Shown: positions 1 through 6,414 of the stretch, one piece after another | Layout of the letters: the number at the start of each line of letters is the position of its first letter | Numbering within the stretch: the stretch's first letter is position 1 | NCBI GenBank assembly: GCA_004554245.1 | Contig: SFND01000035.1 | Span: 1-6,845 of the forward strand | Reading direction: 5' to 3' | Length of the DNA: 6,845 nucleotides | Source of the DNA: Oribacterium sp. | Lineage (GTDB): Bacteria > Bacillota_A > Clostridia > Lachnospirales > Lachnospiraceae | Position numbers and translations under genes: made by a program | The notes under the pieces: model-generated | Databases searched by the model: none | What the model was told of the DNA's origin: nothing | What the model saw: the letters and a program-made list of their open reading frames with translations, nothing else

Positions 1-97
1 TATCCAATGTGCGCAAGACGAGTGAAGCGTGAAGGTTTACTTCTACATTCACGAGTATGCGGCATCTACGACAGTAGATGTGCTGGTAGGTTTGATG
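1..97. other. No recognisable gene; two small inverted repeats
   Basis: I see no coding gene or known RNA here. Two short perfect inverted repeats are visible. CGTGAA (28-33) pairs with TTCACG (48-53). CATCTAC (63-69) pairs with GTAGATG (74-80) around a GACA loop. Neither is followed by a T-run, so they do not read as intrinsic terminators. The segment could be the tail of an upstream transcript that ends before the tRNA promoter, but nothing ties it to 5S or 23S rRNA. Confidence 0.5.
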
Positions 98-126
98 TTG
101 ACAATTTAAAAATAATTTGCTATATT
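98..126 (+). promoter_or_regulatory. Sigma-A-type promoter of the tRNA cluster
   Basis: A perfect -35 box TTGACA (98-103) is followed by a 17-nt A/T-rich spacer and a -10 box TATATT (121-126). Transcription should start near 132-134, about 25 nt before the first tRNA. The near-consensus boxes and optimal spacing fit a strong stable-RNA promoter. No other promoter is visible between the four tRNA genes, so it probably serves the whole cluster. Confidence 0.85.
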
Positions 127-157
127 TCTCAGGTGTACAGTTTTCAAGGCACGATAT

Positions 158-231
158 GGCCCGGTGGCTCAGTCGGTTAGAGCGCCGCCCTGTCACGGCG
201 GAGGTCGTCGGTTCGATTCCGTCCCGGGTCG
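158..231 (+). tRNA. tRNA-Asp (anticodon GTC)
   Basis: The gene folds as a full cloverleaf. Acceptor GGCCCGG (158-164) pairs with CCGGGTC (224-230) with one G-U pair. The anticodon stem CCGCC/GGCGG encloses loop CTGTCAC with anticodon GTC at 192-194. The T-arm carries TTCGATT. The discriminator base is G (231), as expected for aspartate identity. The 3' CCA is not encoded (TTT follows), so it must be added by tRNA nucleotidyltransferase. It is the first gene of the cluster. Confidence 0.97.
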
Positions 232-269
232 TTTGTAAATCTTCTGATTTACATCACAATTTCATATTT

Positions 270-351
270 GGATGGGTTCCCGAGTGGCCAAAGGGGGCAG
301 ACTGTAAATCTGTTGTCACTGACTTCGGTGGTTCGAATCCACCCCCATCCA
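270..351 (+). tRNA. tRNA-Tyr (anticodon GTA)
   Basis: This is a class II tRNA with a long variable arm. Acceptor GGATGGG (270-276) pairs perfectly with CCCATCC (344-350) and the discriminator is A351. The anticodon stem GCAGA/TCTGT encloses loop CTGTAAA with anticodon GTA at 304-306. The T-arm is GGTGG-TTCGAAT-CCACC. The extra arm between the anticodon and T stems (about 314-326) explains the 82-nt length and fits bacterial tRNA-Tyr. CCA is not encoded. Confidence 0.97.
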
Positions 352-391
352 TTTGAAGCCTTTAAGGTTTCACTGTTGTTTTCAGCAGAAT

Positions 392-464
392 GGGGTCTTA
401 GCTCAGCTGGGAGAGCATCTGCCTTACAAGCAGAGGGTCACAGGTTCGAGCCCTGTAGGCCCCA
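392..464 (+). tRNA. tRNA-Val (anticodon TAC)
   Basis: Acceptor GGGGTCT (392-398) pairs with AGGCCCC (457-463) through one T-G pair, and the discriminator is A464. The anticodon stem TCTGC/GCAGA encloses loop CTTACAA with anticodon TAC at 425-427, which reads GUN valine codons. The D-arm has the usual TAGCTCAGCTGGGAGAGC and the T-arm carries TTCGAGC. CCA is not encoded. Confidence 0.97.
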
Positions 465-487
465 TTATTCTATTGAAAACCTATTAT

Positions 488-561
<74 letters not shown>

Positions 562-572
562 CTCTGACACAG

Positions 573-604
573 AAGATCATCCGTATGGATGGTCTTTTTG
601 TTTT
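573..604 (+). terminator. Rho-independent terminator of the tRNA cluster
   Basis: The stem GATCATCC (575-582) pairs with GGATGGTC (587-594) around a GTAT loop, with one T-G pair. Two more A-T pairs below extend it. A T-rich tail (TTTTTGTTTT, 595-604) follows directly. It lies 12 nt after the fMet tRNA and separates the cluster from the dnaX promoter. Confidence 0.88.
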
Positions 605-606
605 AA

Positions 607-635
607 TTGAAAATCTCCACCTGGCCTTGTATAAT
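607..635 (+). promoter_or_regulatory. Sigma-A-type promoter of the dnaX operon
   Basis: A -35 box TTGAAA (607-612) is followed by a 17-nt spacer and a perfect -10 box TATAAT (630-635). Transcription should begin near 641-643, about 138 nt before the preferred dnaX start codon. The promoter overlaps the tail of the tRNA terminator, so the operon seems to be transcribed independently of the tRNAs. Confidence 0.85.
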
Positions 636-641
636 CTTCAT

Positions 642-779
642 TAGTTTACATTGCCGTACCAGGCTTATCGCTGCTTTATGCAGCTGAAACCGCATTTCAT
701 AGGCGCTTCCCATCGACTGTACATACATCGATCGACGGATAAGCGGATGGATGCATATAAGAACAAAAGAGGTTTTTCA
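642..779 (+). other. dnaX 5' leader with possible multi-branched fold
   Basis: The segment lies between the predicted transcription start and the TTG start of dnaX. GCTTATC (663-669) is a perfect complement of GATAAGC (738-744). Three short hairpins lie inside: GCTGC/GCAGC (670-674 with 680-684), GAAA/TTTC (686-689 with 695-698) and ATCGA/TCGAT (712-716 with 728-732). Together they would form a four-way junction ending just before the dnaX ribosome binding site (AGAGG, 768-772). The dnaX frame is open throughout this stretch. It could therefore instead encode an N-terminal extension from a TTG at 651, an ATG at 678 or an ATG at 747. I prefer an untranslated leader because none of those starts has a clear ribosome binding site. 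Confidence 0.45.
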
Positions 780-2387
780 TTGAGTTATACTGCACTGTAC
801 AGGCGATGGAGATCCCGGACCTTCGATGAGATCAAGGGCCAGGATGCCATCACTGCGTCATTCAAAAATCAAATCATGACCGGGCGGATCGGGCATGCCT
901 ATCTTTTCTGCGGTACCCGTGGAACCGGTAAGACCTCCGTCGCGAAGATCCTCGCACGTGCAGTGAACTGCGAGCATCCGATCGATGGAAACCCGTGCAA
1001 CGAGTGTCCGAGCTGCCAGGCGATCCTCAGCGAGTCCAGCATGAACGTCGTAGAGATGGATGCAGCCTCCAACAACGGTGTCGATGACATCCGTCAGATC
1101 CGGGATAAGATCCAGTATCCACCGGTCGATGGTAAGTATAAGGTCTATATCATCGATGAGGTACATATGCTCAGTCAGTCGGCCTTCAATGCGTTTCTGA
1201 AGACGCTGGAGGAGCCGCCATCCTATGTCATCTTCATCCTCGCGACGACCGAGCCGAATAAGATTCCGATCACGATTCTCTCACGTTGCCAGCGCTATGA
1301 TTTCAAGCGCATCACGACCGATACGATCGCTGCAAGACTGCGTGAGATCTCGGATGCAGAGAATATCCAGGTTTCCGATGAAGCGCTGCACTATATCGCG
1401 CGTTCCGGGGATGGTTCCATGCGAGACGCCGTATCCCTGCTCGACCAGTGCTCCGCCTTCCAGTTTGACCGCCGGATCGAGTATGAGGATGCACTGAGTA
1501 TCCTGGGCGCGGTGGATACCGCCGTGTTCTCAGATCTCGTGCGCGCGCTTTCGAAGAAGGATGTGAAGACCGGACTCCAGCTCGTCGCCGAGGTCATCGA
1601 TCAGGGCCGTGAGCTCAGCCAGTTCGTCTCGGATTTCGTCATGTATGCACGAAATATGCTGCTCGCCTCCACAGTGGATGACCTCTCGGGTCTGGTGGAT
1701 ATGTCGAGCGAGAATCTGAAGCGCCTGAAGGAAGATGCTTCACTTCTCTCGACGGTCGAGCTCATGCGCTATATACGCATGCTGAGTGATCTCAGTAATC
1801 AGCTCCGCTATGCGACACAGAAGCGGATCCTGATTGAAACGAGCTTCATGAAGCTCGCATACCCGGAGACAGATGCAAGTGCGGAGGGGATGAATGCCCG
1901 CCTCGCGGAGATCCAGCGTACGCTTCGGAACCTCCCGGCTGGTACCCCGCTTCCAGCAACTGCAGCGAGCGCCAATGCAGGCGACCAGAACAACGTCGCT
2001 CCGCAGCCGGCATTGGCCTCCACACCGAAGAAGGTGACGCTCCCGCGCGCGCAGTATGAGGATCTCCAGCTCCTGAAAAAAGAGTGGAGAAGCATCTGTG
2101 CGGCCATCACCATCCCGGTACTTTCGGCAGCGCTCCTGCGGGATGAAAGCTATGTGCGACCGGATCGCGATCGATCCGGCATGACGATCGTGACGAGAAG
2201 CCGGGCGACGGCCCATCTCCTCGAGCAGGAGGCGAGCATCCCTGAGATTCGTCGGATCGTCGCAGAGAAGTACCATAAGGATATTCGCTTCTCGACGGTA
2301 CTCTCGGAAGAGAATGAGGCAGCAACGGTTTATGTGACCGATGAGGATCTTTCGAAGATCCATATGCAAGTAGAAACAGAAGGATAA
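780..2387 (+). CDS. dnaX: DNA polymerase III clamp-loader subunit gamma/tau
   Basis: DnaX is the ATP-driven motor of the clamp loader, which opens the beta sliding clamp and places it on primed DNA; it also ties the loader to the polymerase. I choose the TTG at 780 (535 aa, starting MSYTALYRRW) because AGAGG (768-772) sits 7 nt upstream and the family consensus begins there. The frame stays open to 651, with an ATG at 747. Visible in order from that start: Walker A GTRGTGKT (45-52), zinc-binding cysteines 64, 73, 76 and 79, Walker B IIDEVHM (124-130), sensor-1 LATTEPNK (154-161), arginine finger in SRC (168-170) and sensor-2 GSMRDA (212-217). An Ala/Pro-rich linker at roughly 380-420 precedes a C-terminal tau-like domain. 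It is the first gene of the operon, ahead of ybaB and recR. Length is close to other Firmicutes DnaX proteins. The motor assignment is secure; only the start is open. Confidence 0.96.
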   Translation: MSYTALYRRWRSRTFDEIKGQDAITASFKNQIMTGRIGHAYLFCGTRGTGKTSVAKILARAVNCEHPIDGNPCNECPSCQAILSESSMNVVEMDAASNNGVDDIRQIRDKIQYPPVDGKYKVYIIDEVHMLSQSAFNAFLKTLEEPPSYVIFILATTEPNKIPITILSRCQRYDFKRITTDTIAARLREISDAENIQVSDEALHYIARSGDGSMRDAVSLLDQCSAFQFDRRIEYEDALSILGAVDTAVFSDLVRALSKKDVKTGLQLVAEVIDQGRELSQFVSDFVMYARNMLLASTVDDLSGLVDMSSENLKRLKEDASLLSTVELMRYIRMLSDLSNQLRYATQKRILIETSFMKLAYPETDASAEGMNARLAEIQRTLRNLPAGTPLPATAASANAGDQNNVAPQPALASTPKKVTLPRAQYEDLQLLKKEWRSICAAITIPVLSAALLRDESYVRPDRDRSGMTIVTRSRATAHLLEQEASIPEIRRIVAEKYHKDIRFSTVLSEENEAATVYVTDEDLSKIHMQVETEG

Positions 2388-2404
2388 AAGAAAAGGAGTT
2401 TTTT

Positions 2405-2740
2405 ATGGCGAAGCATGGTGGATTCCCGGGTGGTATGCCGGGTATGAATATGAACAACATTATGAAGCAGTATCAGCGTATGCAGCGTAAGCTCGAGGAG
2501 ACCCAGGAAGAGCTTGTAAAGAAGGAGTACACAGGCCAGGCCGGTGGTGGCGCAGTGAAGGCGACCGTCACAGGTGCGAAGGTACTCACGAAGCTCGAGC
2601 TGGACAAGGACGCTGTGGATCCGGAGGATGTAGAGACCCTCGAGGATATGATCGTCGCCGCTGTAAACCAGGCACTGGAGAGCGCTGACGAGGATTCGCA
2701 GAGCCAGATGGGTAAGCTGACCGGAGGACTCGGTCTCTGA
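2405..2740 (+). CDS. ybaB: YbaB/EbfC family nucleoid-associated protein
   Basis: This small DNA-binding protein (111 aa) belongs to a family of dimers that coat the nucleoid and influence gene expression. Its gene usually lies between dnaX and recR, exactly as here. The N-terminus is rich in Gly and Met (GGFPGGMPGMNMNN), followed by a long helix (about 18-40, MKQYQRMQRKLEETQEELVK). Next come beta strands containing AVKATVTGAKVLTKLELD and a C-terminal helix (about 78-98, LEDMIVAAVNQALESA), the usual family architecture. The ATG at 2405 has AAGGAG (2393-2398) 6 nt upstream. It follows dnaX by 17 nt and overlaps recR by one base in TGATG, so the two are probably translationally coupled. The molecular role is family knowledge; nothing in the sequence shows targets. 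Confidence 0.95.
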   Translation: MAKHGGFPGGMPGMNMNNIMKQYQRMQRKLEETQEELVKKEYTGQAGGGAVKATVTGAKVLTKLELDKDAVDPEDVETLEDMIVAAVNQALESADEDSQSQMGKLTGGLGL

Positions 2741-3336
2741 TGGAATACTTTTCGAAGGATATTTCGAGACTCGTGAGTGAGCTGTCCCGGCTTCCTGGTG
2801 TCGGACAGAAGAGTGCACAGCGCCTGGCCTTTCACATCATCCATGCGCCGAAGGAGCAGGCGACCGAGCTTGCAGAAGCCATCGTAAATGCGAGAAACAA
2901 CGTACACTACTGCAAGATCTGCTGTACGATCACCGATCAGGAGATCTGTCCGATCTGTGCATCCGAGGAGCGTGACCACAGGCAGATCATGGTTGTGGAA
3001 AACAGCCGTGATATGTCCGCCTATGAGCGCACAGGTAAGTACAAGGGCGTATACCATGTACTTCACGGTGCCATCTCGCCGATGCTGGGCATCGGTCCAG
3101 ACGACATCCGTCTCAAGGAGCTGATGGCCCGCCTGCAGGGAGATGTAGAGGAAGTCATCATCGCCACTAATTCTTCACTCGAGGGAGAAACCACGGCGAC
3201 CTATATCACGAAGCTGATAAAGCCGCTCAACATCAAGGTGTCCAGAATCGCCTCCGGCGTACCGGTGGGTGGTGATATCGAAAATATCGATGAGGTTACA
3301 TTACTTCGTGCACTGGACGGAAGAATAACGCTATAA
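2740..3336 (+). CDS. recR: Recombination mediator protein RecR
   Basis: RecR (198 aa, normal length) works with RecO, and in some lineages RecF, to load RecA on single-stranded DNA at gaps, displacing SSB. Visible domains: a helix-hairpin-helix with LPGVGQKSAQRLAFH (18-32), a zinc finger with C58, C61 or C62, C70 and C73, a Toprim domain from about 80 to 175 with VVEN (85-88) and the family signature YKGVYHVLHG (101-110), and the C-terminal GVPVGGDIENIDEVTLLRAL (173-192). The ATG overlaps the ybaB stop (TGA 2738-2740). A GGAGG at 2723-2727 inside ybaB is 12 nt upstream, rather far, which supports translational coupling. All key residues are present. It is the third gene of the dnaX operon. 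Confidence 0.97.
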   Translation: MEYFSKDISRLVSELSRLPGVGQKSAQRLAFHIIHAPKEQATELAEAIVNARNNVHYCKICCTITDQEICPICASEERDHRQIMVVENSRDMSAYERTGKYKGVYHVLHGAISPMLGIGPDDIRLKELMARLQGDVEEVIIATNSSLEGETTATYITKLIKPLNIKVSRIASGVPVGGDIENIDEVTLLRALDGRITL

Positions 3337-3360
3337 TAGGATCCTAAGGAGAAAAACCAA

Positions 3361-5475
3361 ATGGATAAGTACGAGTTTAATATCAAAGCAGAGCAGATGC
3401 GCAAGATGGCAGAGCAGGGAGACTATAAGACCGCGATGCAGATCGCCGATACGATCGACTGGCGTCGCGTTCGAAATGCAAATCTTCTTTCCTATGTCGC
3501 GGATATCTATGAGCATAACAGTGAATATGAAGAAGCAAAGGACATCCTTCTGCTGGCGTTTGAGCGTGCCCCGGTCGGCAAACGCTTTCTGTACAAGCTG
3601 GCTGAAATATCCGTCAAGGCAGGCGATCTCCAGGATGCGCAGGAATTTTATCACGAGTTCTGTGAGATGAGCCCGGACGATTCCAGACAGTTTCTCCTCC
3701 GCTATCTGATTCTGAAGGCGAAGGGGGCCAGCGCTGAGCAGCTCATCGCACCGCTCGAGGAGTATACCTCTCTGGAAGTGGACGAGGAGTGGCTCTATAC
3801 CCTCGCGAAGCTTTACAGTGAAGCAGGCTGCGAGGATGCGTGCGTCCGCACCTGTGATAAAATCATGCTTCTCTTCGGTCTCGGACAGTATGTGGATAAG
3901 GCCATGGAGCTGAAGCTTCAGTATCGCTCCCTTTCGAAGGAGCAGATGGACCTCGTGGAAAACCGCAGCAAGTATGAGGAGAAGCTCCGCAAGGTATCCG
4001 AGGAGTATGCTGATACCGATGGAAATCTCGTGGAAGCACAGAGTCCGGTCGTAAAGGCAGAAGTTGATGCCGAGCTCGCAGCTGAAACACAGTCTGAAGG
4101 CACGACAGATACGATCACCACGCCGTTATCCGAGGATGTGCAGCCGTCGTCCGAGGAAAGTGCGACCATCTACCAGAAGAGCGCGGAAGCCAATGCAGGC
4201 GATCAGCCTGCATATACCACAGCCGCTGATTCGATGGCCGCCGCTACGGCTGTTTCAACGTCCGCTGTATCGGATCCGATCGTGGCGTCTTCTACCTCAG
4301 CGCAGGGTGCTACACAGACATCCAATCATGATATGCAGTGTGCAGCCGCTGATGCGGTGGAAGCCATCCAGAGTGCAGTTCATAAAATTCCACGGAAGGA
4401 AGAAGAACTCCACAACTACCATATGATCATCGAGGCGAAGACCCGTGCGGATGGACTGAAGATCGCCATCGACGAAATCAAGTACTTCCATGATCTCTAT
4501 GGATTTAATTTCAAGGTTGCGAAGACAGATGCCACGAGACTGAACGAGCGTGGCTTCGCGGCATTCGTGCCAAAAATCGCAGGGAAGGACCTGATCGTCG
4601 AGAATGCTGGTGCGCTGACCTATGATGTCGTCGATGAAATCAGCGATTATATCGATACACTCACTGACTCGAGCTCTGTCGTGCTCGTGGATGTCATGGA
4701 CCACTTCGATCGCATGGCAGAGGATCGTCCGCTCTTCATCAAGAAGTTCGATCTCGTATCGGACATCGAGGAAGAGGAGGATGAACTCGTCGAGGATGTG
4801 GATCTCGATGCACCGGTACAGGCAGACGCTGCCGTGGAAAACGAGGAGACGGCAGCTTCAATGACGGTGCAGAAGCCGTCTTCGGCGGCTTCCTTCAGTG
4901 AAGACCGCACACCGGTCCCTCTGCACGGAACAGAGAATAGGGGTGCAGAAGCGGATGCACCGGATAAATATGTGGATACCTCAGCAGTTCCCGTGGCGGC
5001 AGCAGCCTCCACTGTGGACAGTGCATACGCTGAATCGCAGAAAAACCAGGTGGATTCCGCAGCAGATGCTGTGGATTACCCGGCAGAGACAGCGGACGCG
5101 GATGGGGACGATGAGGAAGCATTGACCGAAGAAGGGGCAGATGCAGCCGGAAACGCAGCGGCACAGGAGGAGCCGCTTCCGGGAGATTACTACCAGGAGA
5201 TGAGCGTCGAGGACTTCGCGAATTATGCACAGCAGTATGCGCGTGAAATCGACTGTGTGCTCGTCGGAAAGACCGTGCTGGCGCTCTATGAGCGTATCGA
5301 GATGATGCAGGAGGATGGTGTCGAGCTTACAAAGGAAAGTGCGGAAGAGCTGATCGAGGAAGCGGCAGATAAGGCGGAGGCACCGAGCCTCGGAAAGAAG
5401 CTGACCGGCATGTTCCATCCGAAGTATGATAAGGAGAACCGGCTGATTCTTCGTGAAGACAATTTTATCGGCTGA
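3361..5475 (+). CDS. TPR protein with a probable degenerate AAA+ module
   Basis: I do not recognise a named gene. The 704-residue product has four parts. Residues 14-173 contain about four TPR-like helical pairs (such as the one with GDYKTAMQIAD, 20-30), suggesting a protein-binding scaffold. Residues 195-345 and 470-606 are acidic, Ala/Ser/Thr-rich linkers, probably disordered. Residues 350-470 look like a AAA+ core: a strand HMIIEA, then KTRADGLK where a P-loop GxxGxGKT should be, a helix, a Walker B-like DLIVENAGAL (410-419) and VVLVDVMDHFDRM (440-452). Residues 607-704 resemble a AAA+ lid, ending LILREDNF. The catalytic Walker residues are not intact, so it is probably a pseudo-ATPase; this is inference from pattern. 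There is no signal peptide or membrane segment, so it should be cytoplasmic. TAAGGAG (3345-3351) lies 9 nt before the ATG. It is 24 nt after recR and is the last gene of the operon. Confidence 0.85.
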   Translation: MDKYEFNIKAEQMRKMAEQGDYKTAMQIADTIDWRRVRNANLLSYVADIYEHNSEYEEAKDILLLAFERAPVGKRFLYKLAEISVKAGDLQDAQEFYHEFCEMSPDDSRQFLLRYLILKAKGASAEQLIAPLEEYTSLEVDEEWLYTLAKLYSEAGCEDACVRTCDKIMLLFGLGQYVDKAMELKLQYRSLSKEQMDLVENRSKYEEKLRKVSEEYADTDGNLVEAQSPVVKAEVDAELAAETQSEGTTDTITTPLSEDVQPSSEESATIYQKSAEANAGDQPAYTTAADSMAAATAVSTSAVSDPIVASSTSAQGATQTSNHDMQCAAADAVEAIQSAVHKIPRKEEELHNYHMIIEAKTRADGLKIAIDEIKYFHDLYGFNFKVAKTDATRLNERGFAAFVPKIAGKDLIVENAGALTYDVVDEISDYIDTLTDSSSVVLVDVMDHFDRMAEDRPLFIKKFDLVSDIEEEEDELVEDVDLDAPVQADAAVENEETAASMTVQKPSSAASFSEDRTPVPLHGTENRGAEADAPDKYVDTSAVPVAAAASTVDSAYAESQKNQVDSAADAVDYPAETADADGDDEEALTEEGADAAGNAAAQEEPLPGDYYQEMSVEDFANYAQQYAREIDCVLVGKTVLALYERIEMMQEDGVELTKESAEELIEEAADKAEAPSLGKKLTGMFHPKYDKENRLILREDNFIG

Positions 5476-5486
5476 TGCAGCATACA

Positions 5487-5522
5487 GCGCGCCCCTTCTT
5501 CCACGAGGGGCGCCTTTTCTTT
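5487..5522 (+). terminator. Rho-independent terminator of the dnaX operon
   Basis: The stem GCGCCCCT (5489-5496) pairs perfectly with AGGGGCGC (5506-5513) around a 9-nt loop, followed by TTTTCTTT (5515-5522). It lies 11 nt after the stop of the TPR/AAA-like gene. Structured element copy A begins only one base later (5524), so any transcript of that element from upstream would have to read through this terminator. Confidence 0.9.
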
Positions 5523-5523
5523 A

Positions 5524-5687
5524 CTGTTCAGTCGTAGCTCAGTGGACGGCAGACGGAAGCACAGTACTTATGAGGCCGGTGAAATCTAAGCCAGGAACTC
5601 CAGGCGGCCTGATTTCACACGTCCTCTTTGTATGGTTTCCGGCTGCTGTCCGCTGGGCTACGCCTTGACTTAACTATGTCTGAACAG
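5524..5687 (+). ncRNA. Unrecognised structured element, copy A
   Basis: A long imperfect hairpin fills the gap before the CvpA gene. CTGTTCAG (5524-5531) pairs perfectly with CTGAACAG (5680-5687). A 20-bp helix follows (5533-5552 with 5643-5662, three of the pairs G-U). After an A/G mismatch the helix continues with CGGAAGC (5554-5560) paired to GTTTCCG (5635-5641). An internal loop has ACAGTACT on the 5' side and GTATG on the 3' side. GAGG (5572-5575) pairs with CCTC (5623-5626). GTGAAATC (5579-5586) pairs with GATTTCAC (5611-5618) around a 24-nt apical region. Copy B shares the loop sequences and fold. The G-U pairs would be A/C mismatches in the other orientation, which favours + strand RNA. 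It could be a leader RNA of the CvpA gene, a small RNA or a mobile hairpin repeat; I do not know which. Confidence 0.6.
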
Positions 5688-5709
5688 CTGTAAGGATTTT
5701 AAATAGAAT
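5680..5709 (+). promoter_or_regulatory. Possible weak promoter of the CvpA-family gene
   Basis: A -35-like CTGAAC (5680-5685) is followed by an 18-nt spacer and TAGAAT (5704-5709), which matches the -10 consensus at five of six bases. The -35 box is poor and overlaps the closing arm of copy A, so folding or protein binding there could affect it. TTGACT (5665-5670) is a better -35 match but has no good -10 at the right distance. The call is tentative. Confidence 0.35.
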
Positions 5710-5723
5710 ACATCAGAAGGGCG

Positions 5724-6410
5724 ATGATGCAGCAGGAAGAAGCGATGACGGAATTAATAACAATTGTAATGAATGGATGGGTGCAGATCGGCGTGGCGGC
5801 ATTTATGGTCGCGATGTTTCTCTATGGCTACCGTAAAGGGCTCGTGCGCATGTCGGTGAATATCGTATCGATCGTTGTTTCACTGATTGCGACGCGCATG
5901 CTTCTTCCGACGGTACAGACCTGGATCGACCAGAATCCTGTGCTACGGGAGCTGGTGGCACAGCGCGTGGAAAAGATCGCATTCGGAGAAGGGTCGGCAG
6001 CAGGCGCGGAAAGCGCAGCAAGCGAGAGTGTTGACCTTTTTTATCAGCTGCTGGGACTGGATAAGCTGACAGATTATATCGCAGATCGGATCACCGGCAT
6101 GCTTGTGAGTGTGATCACCTTCATACTTCTCCTTATCGTCGTGACGCTGCTCGTGAAACTTGCGTTTGCGATCCTTCAGCGTGTAGCGGAACTTCCGGTT
6201 CTGAACTTCATGAATCGGACACTGGGGGCCGTACTCGGTCTCGTGGAGTCCATCGTCTATGTATGGATCTTTCTGATCGTCATCAGTTTCCTGCCGGAAA
6301 ATCCGCTGACCCTGCATATCGCGATGCAGTTTAACGATCCGACGACCTGGCTCTTCTATCTGAAGGAGGCGAATATCTTCGTCCATATCTTCGAGGCATG
6401 CGCCAGCTGA
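5724..6410 (+). CDS. CvpA-family integral membrane protein
   Basis: The 228-residue protein has about four hydrophobic segments (roughly 17-35, 43-62, 124-150 and 167-190), the CvpA-family layout. It carries the family-like motifs YGYRKGLVRM (34-43) and NRTLGAVLGL (164-173). CvpA in Escherichia coli is linked to colicin V production and envelope stress; in Firmicutes its molecular role is not established. A hydrophilic Ala/Ser/Glu-rich loop (about 88-103) lies between the second and third segments. The start is uncertain. ATG 5724 and ATG 5727 share AGAAGG (5715-5720) at 3 and 6 nt. ATG 5745 (giving 221 aa, MTELITIV) has AGGAAG (5733-5738) 6 nt upstream. The gene stands alone between the two copies of the structured element, with no U-rich terminator after it. 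Confidence 0.85.
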   Translation: MMQQEEAMTELITIVMNGWVQIGVAAFMVAMFLYGYRKGLVRMSVNIVSIVVSLIATRMLLPTVQTWIDQNPVLRELVAQRVEKIAFGEGSAAGAESAASESVDLFYQLLGLDKLTDYIADRITGMLVSVITFILLLIVVTLLVKLAFAILQRVAELPVLNFMNRTLGAVLGLVESIVYVWIFLIVISFLPENPLTLHIAMQFNDPTTWLFYLKEANIFVHIFEACAS

Positions 6411-6414
6411 GTAC

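Noticed and set aside
1..179. Open frame through the start of the window on the + strand
   Set aside because: It runs into the tRNA-Asp gene, crosses a strong promoter and shows no protein-like composition.
642..779. SRP (4.5S/scRNA) gene, which precedes dnaX in Bacillus
   Set aside because: The conserved SRP domain IV bases (GGTCAGG and GGAAGGAAGCAGC-like) are absent from this leader.
1740..2369. Long minus-strand open frame opposite dnaX (209 aa)
   Set aside because: It is antisense to the conserved dnaX frame, lacks a ribosome binding site and looks like a codon-bias shadow.
5535..5545. tRNA-like start TAGCTCAGTGG within copy A
   Set aside because: It matches a typical tRNA D-arm, but no anticodon stem-loop or TTCRA T-arm follows at the right distance, and these bases pair into the long helix instead.
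5524..5687. 6S RNA, suggested by a long hairpin with a central bubble
   Set aside because: Copy B shares the conserved core but is too short (about 85-120 nt), and the loop carries specific conserved sequence rather than an open-promoter-like bubble.
5943..6386. Minus-strand open frame opposite the CvpA-family gene (147 aa)
   Set aside because: It is rich in His, Gln and Arg with no recognisable motif, and overlaps a plausible membrane protein gene; it reads as a shadow.
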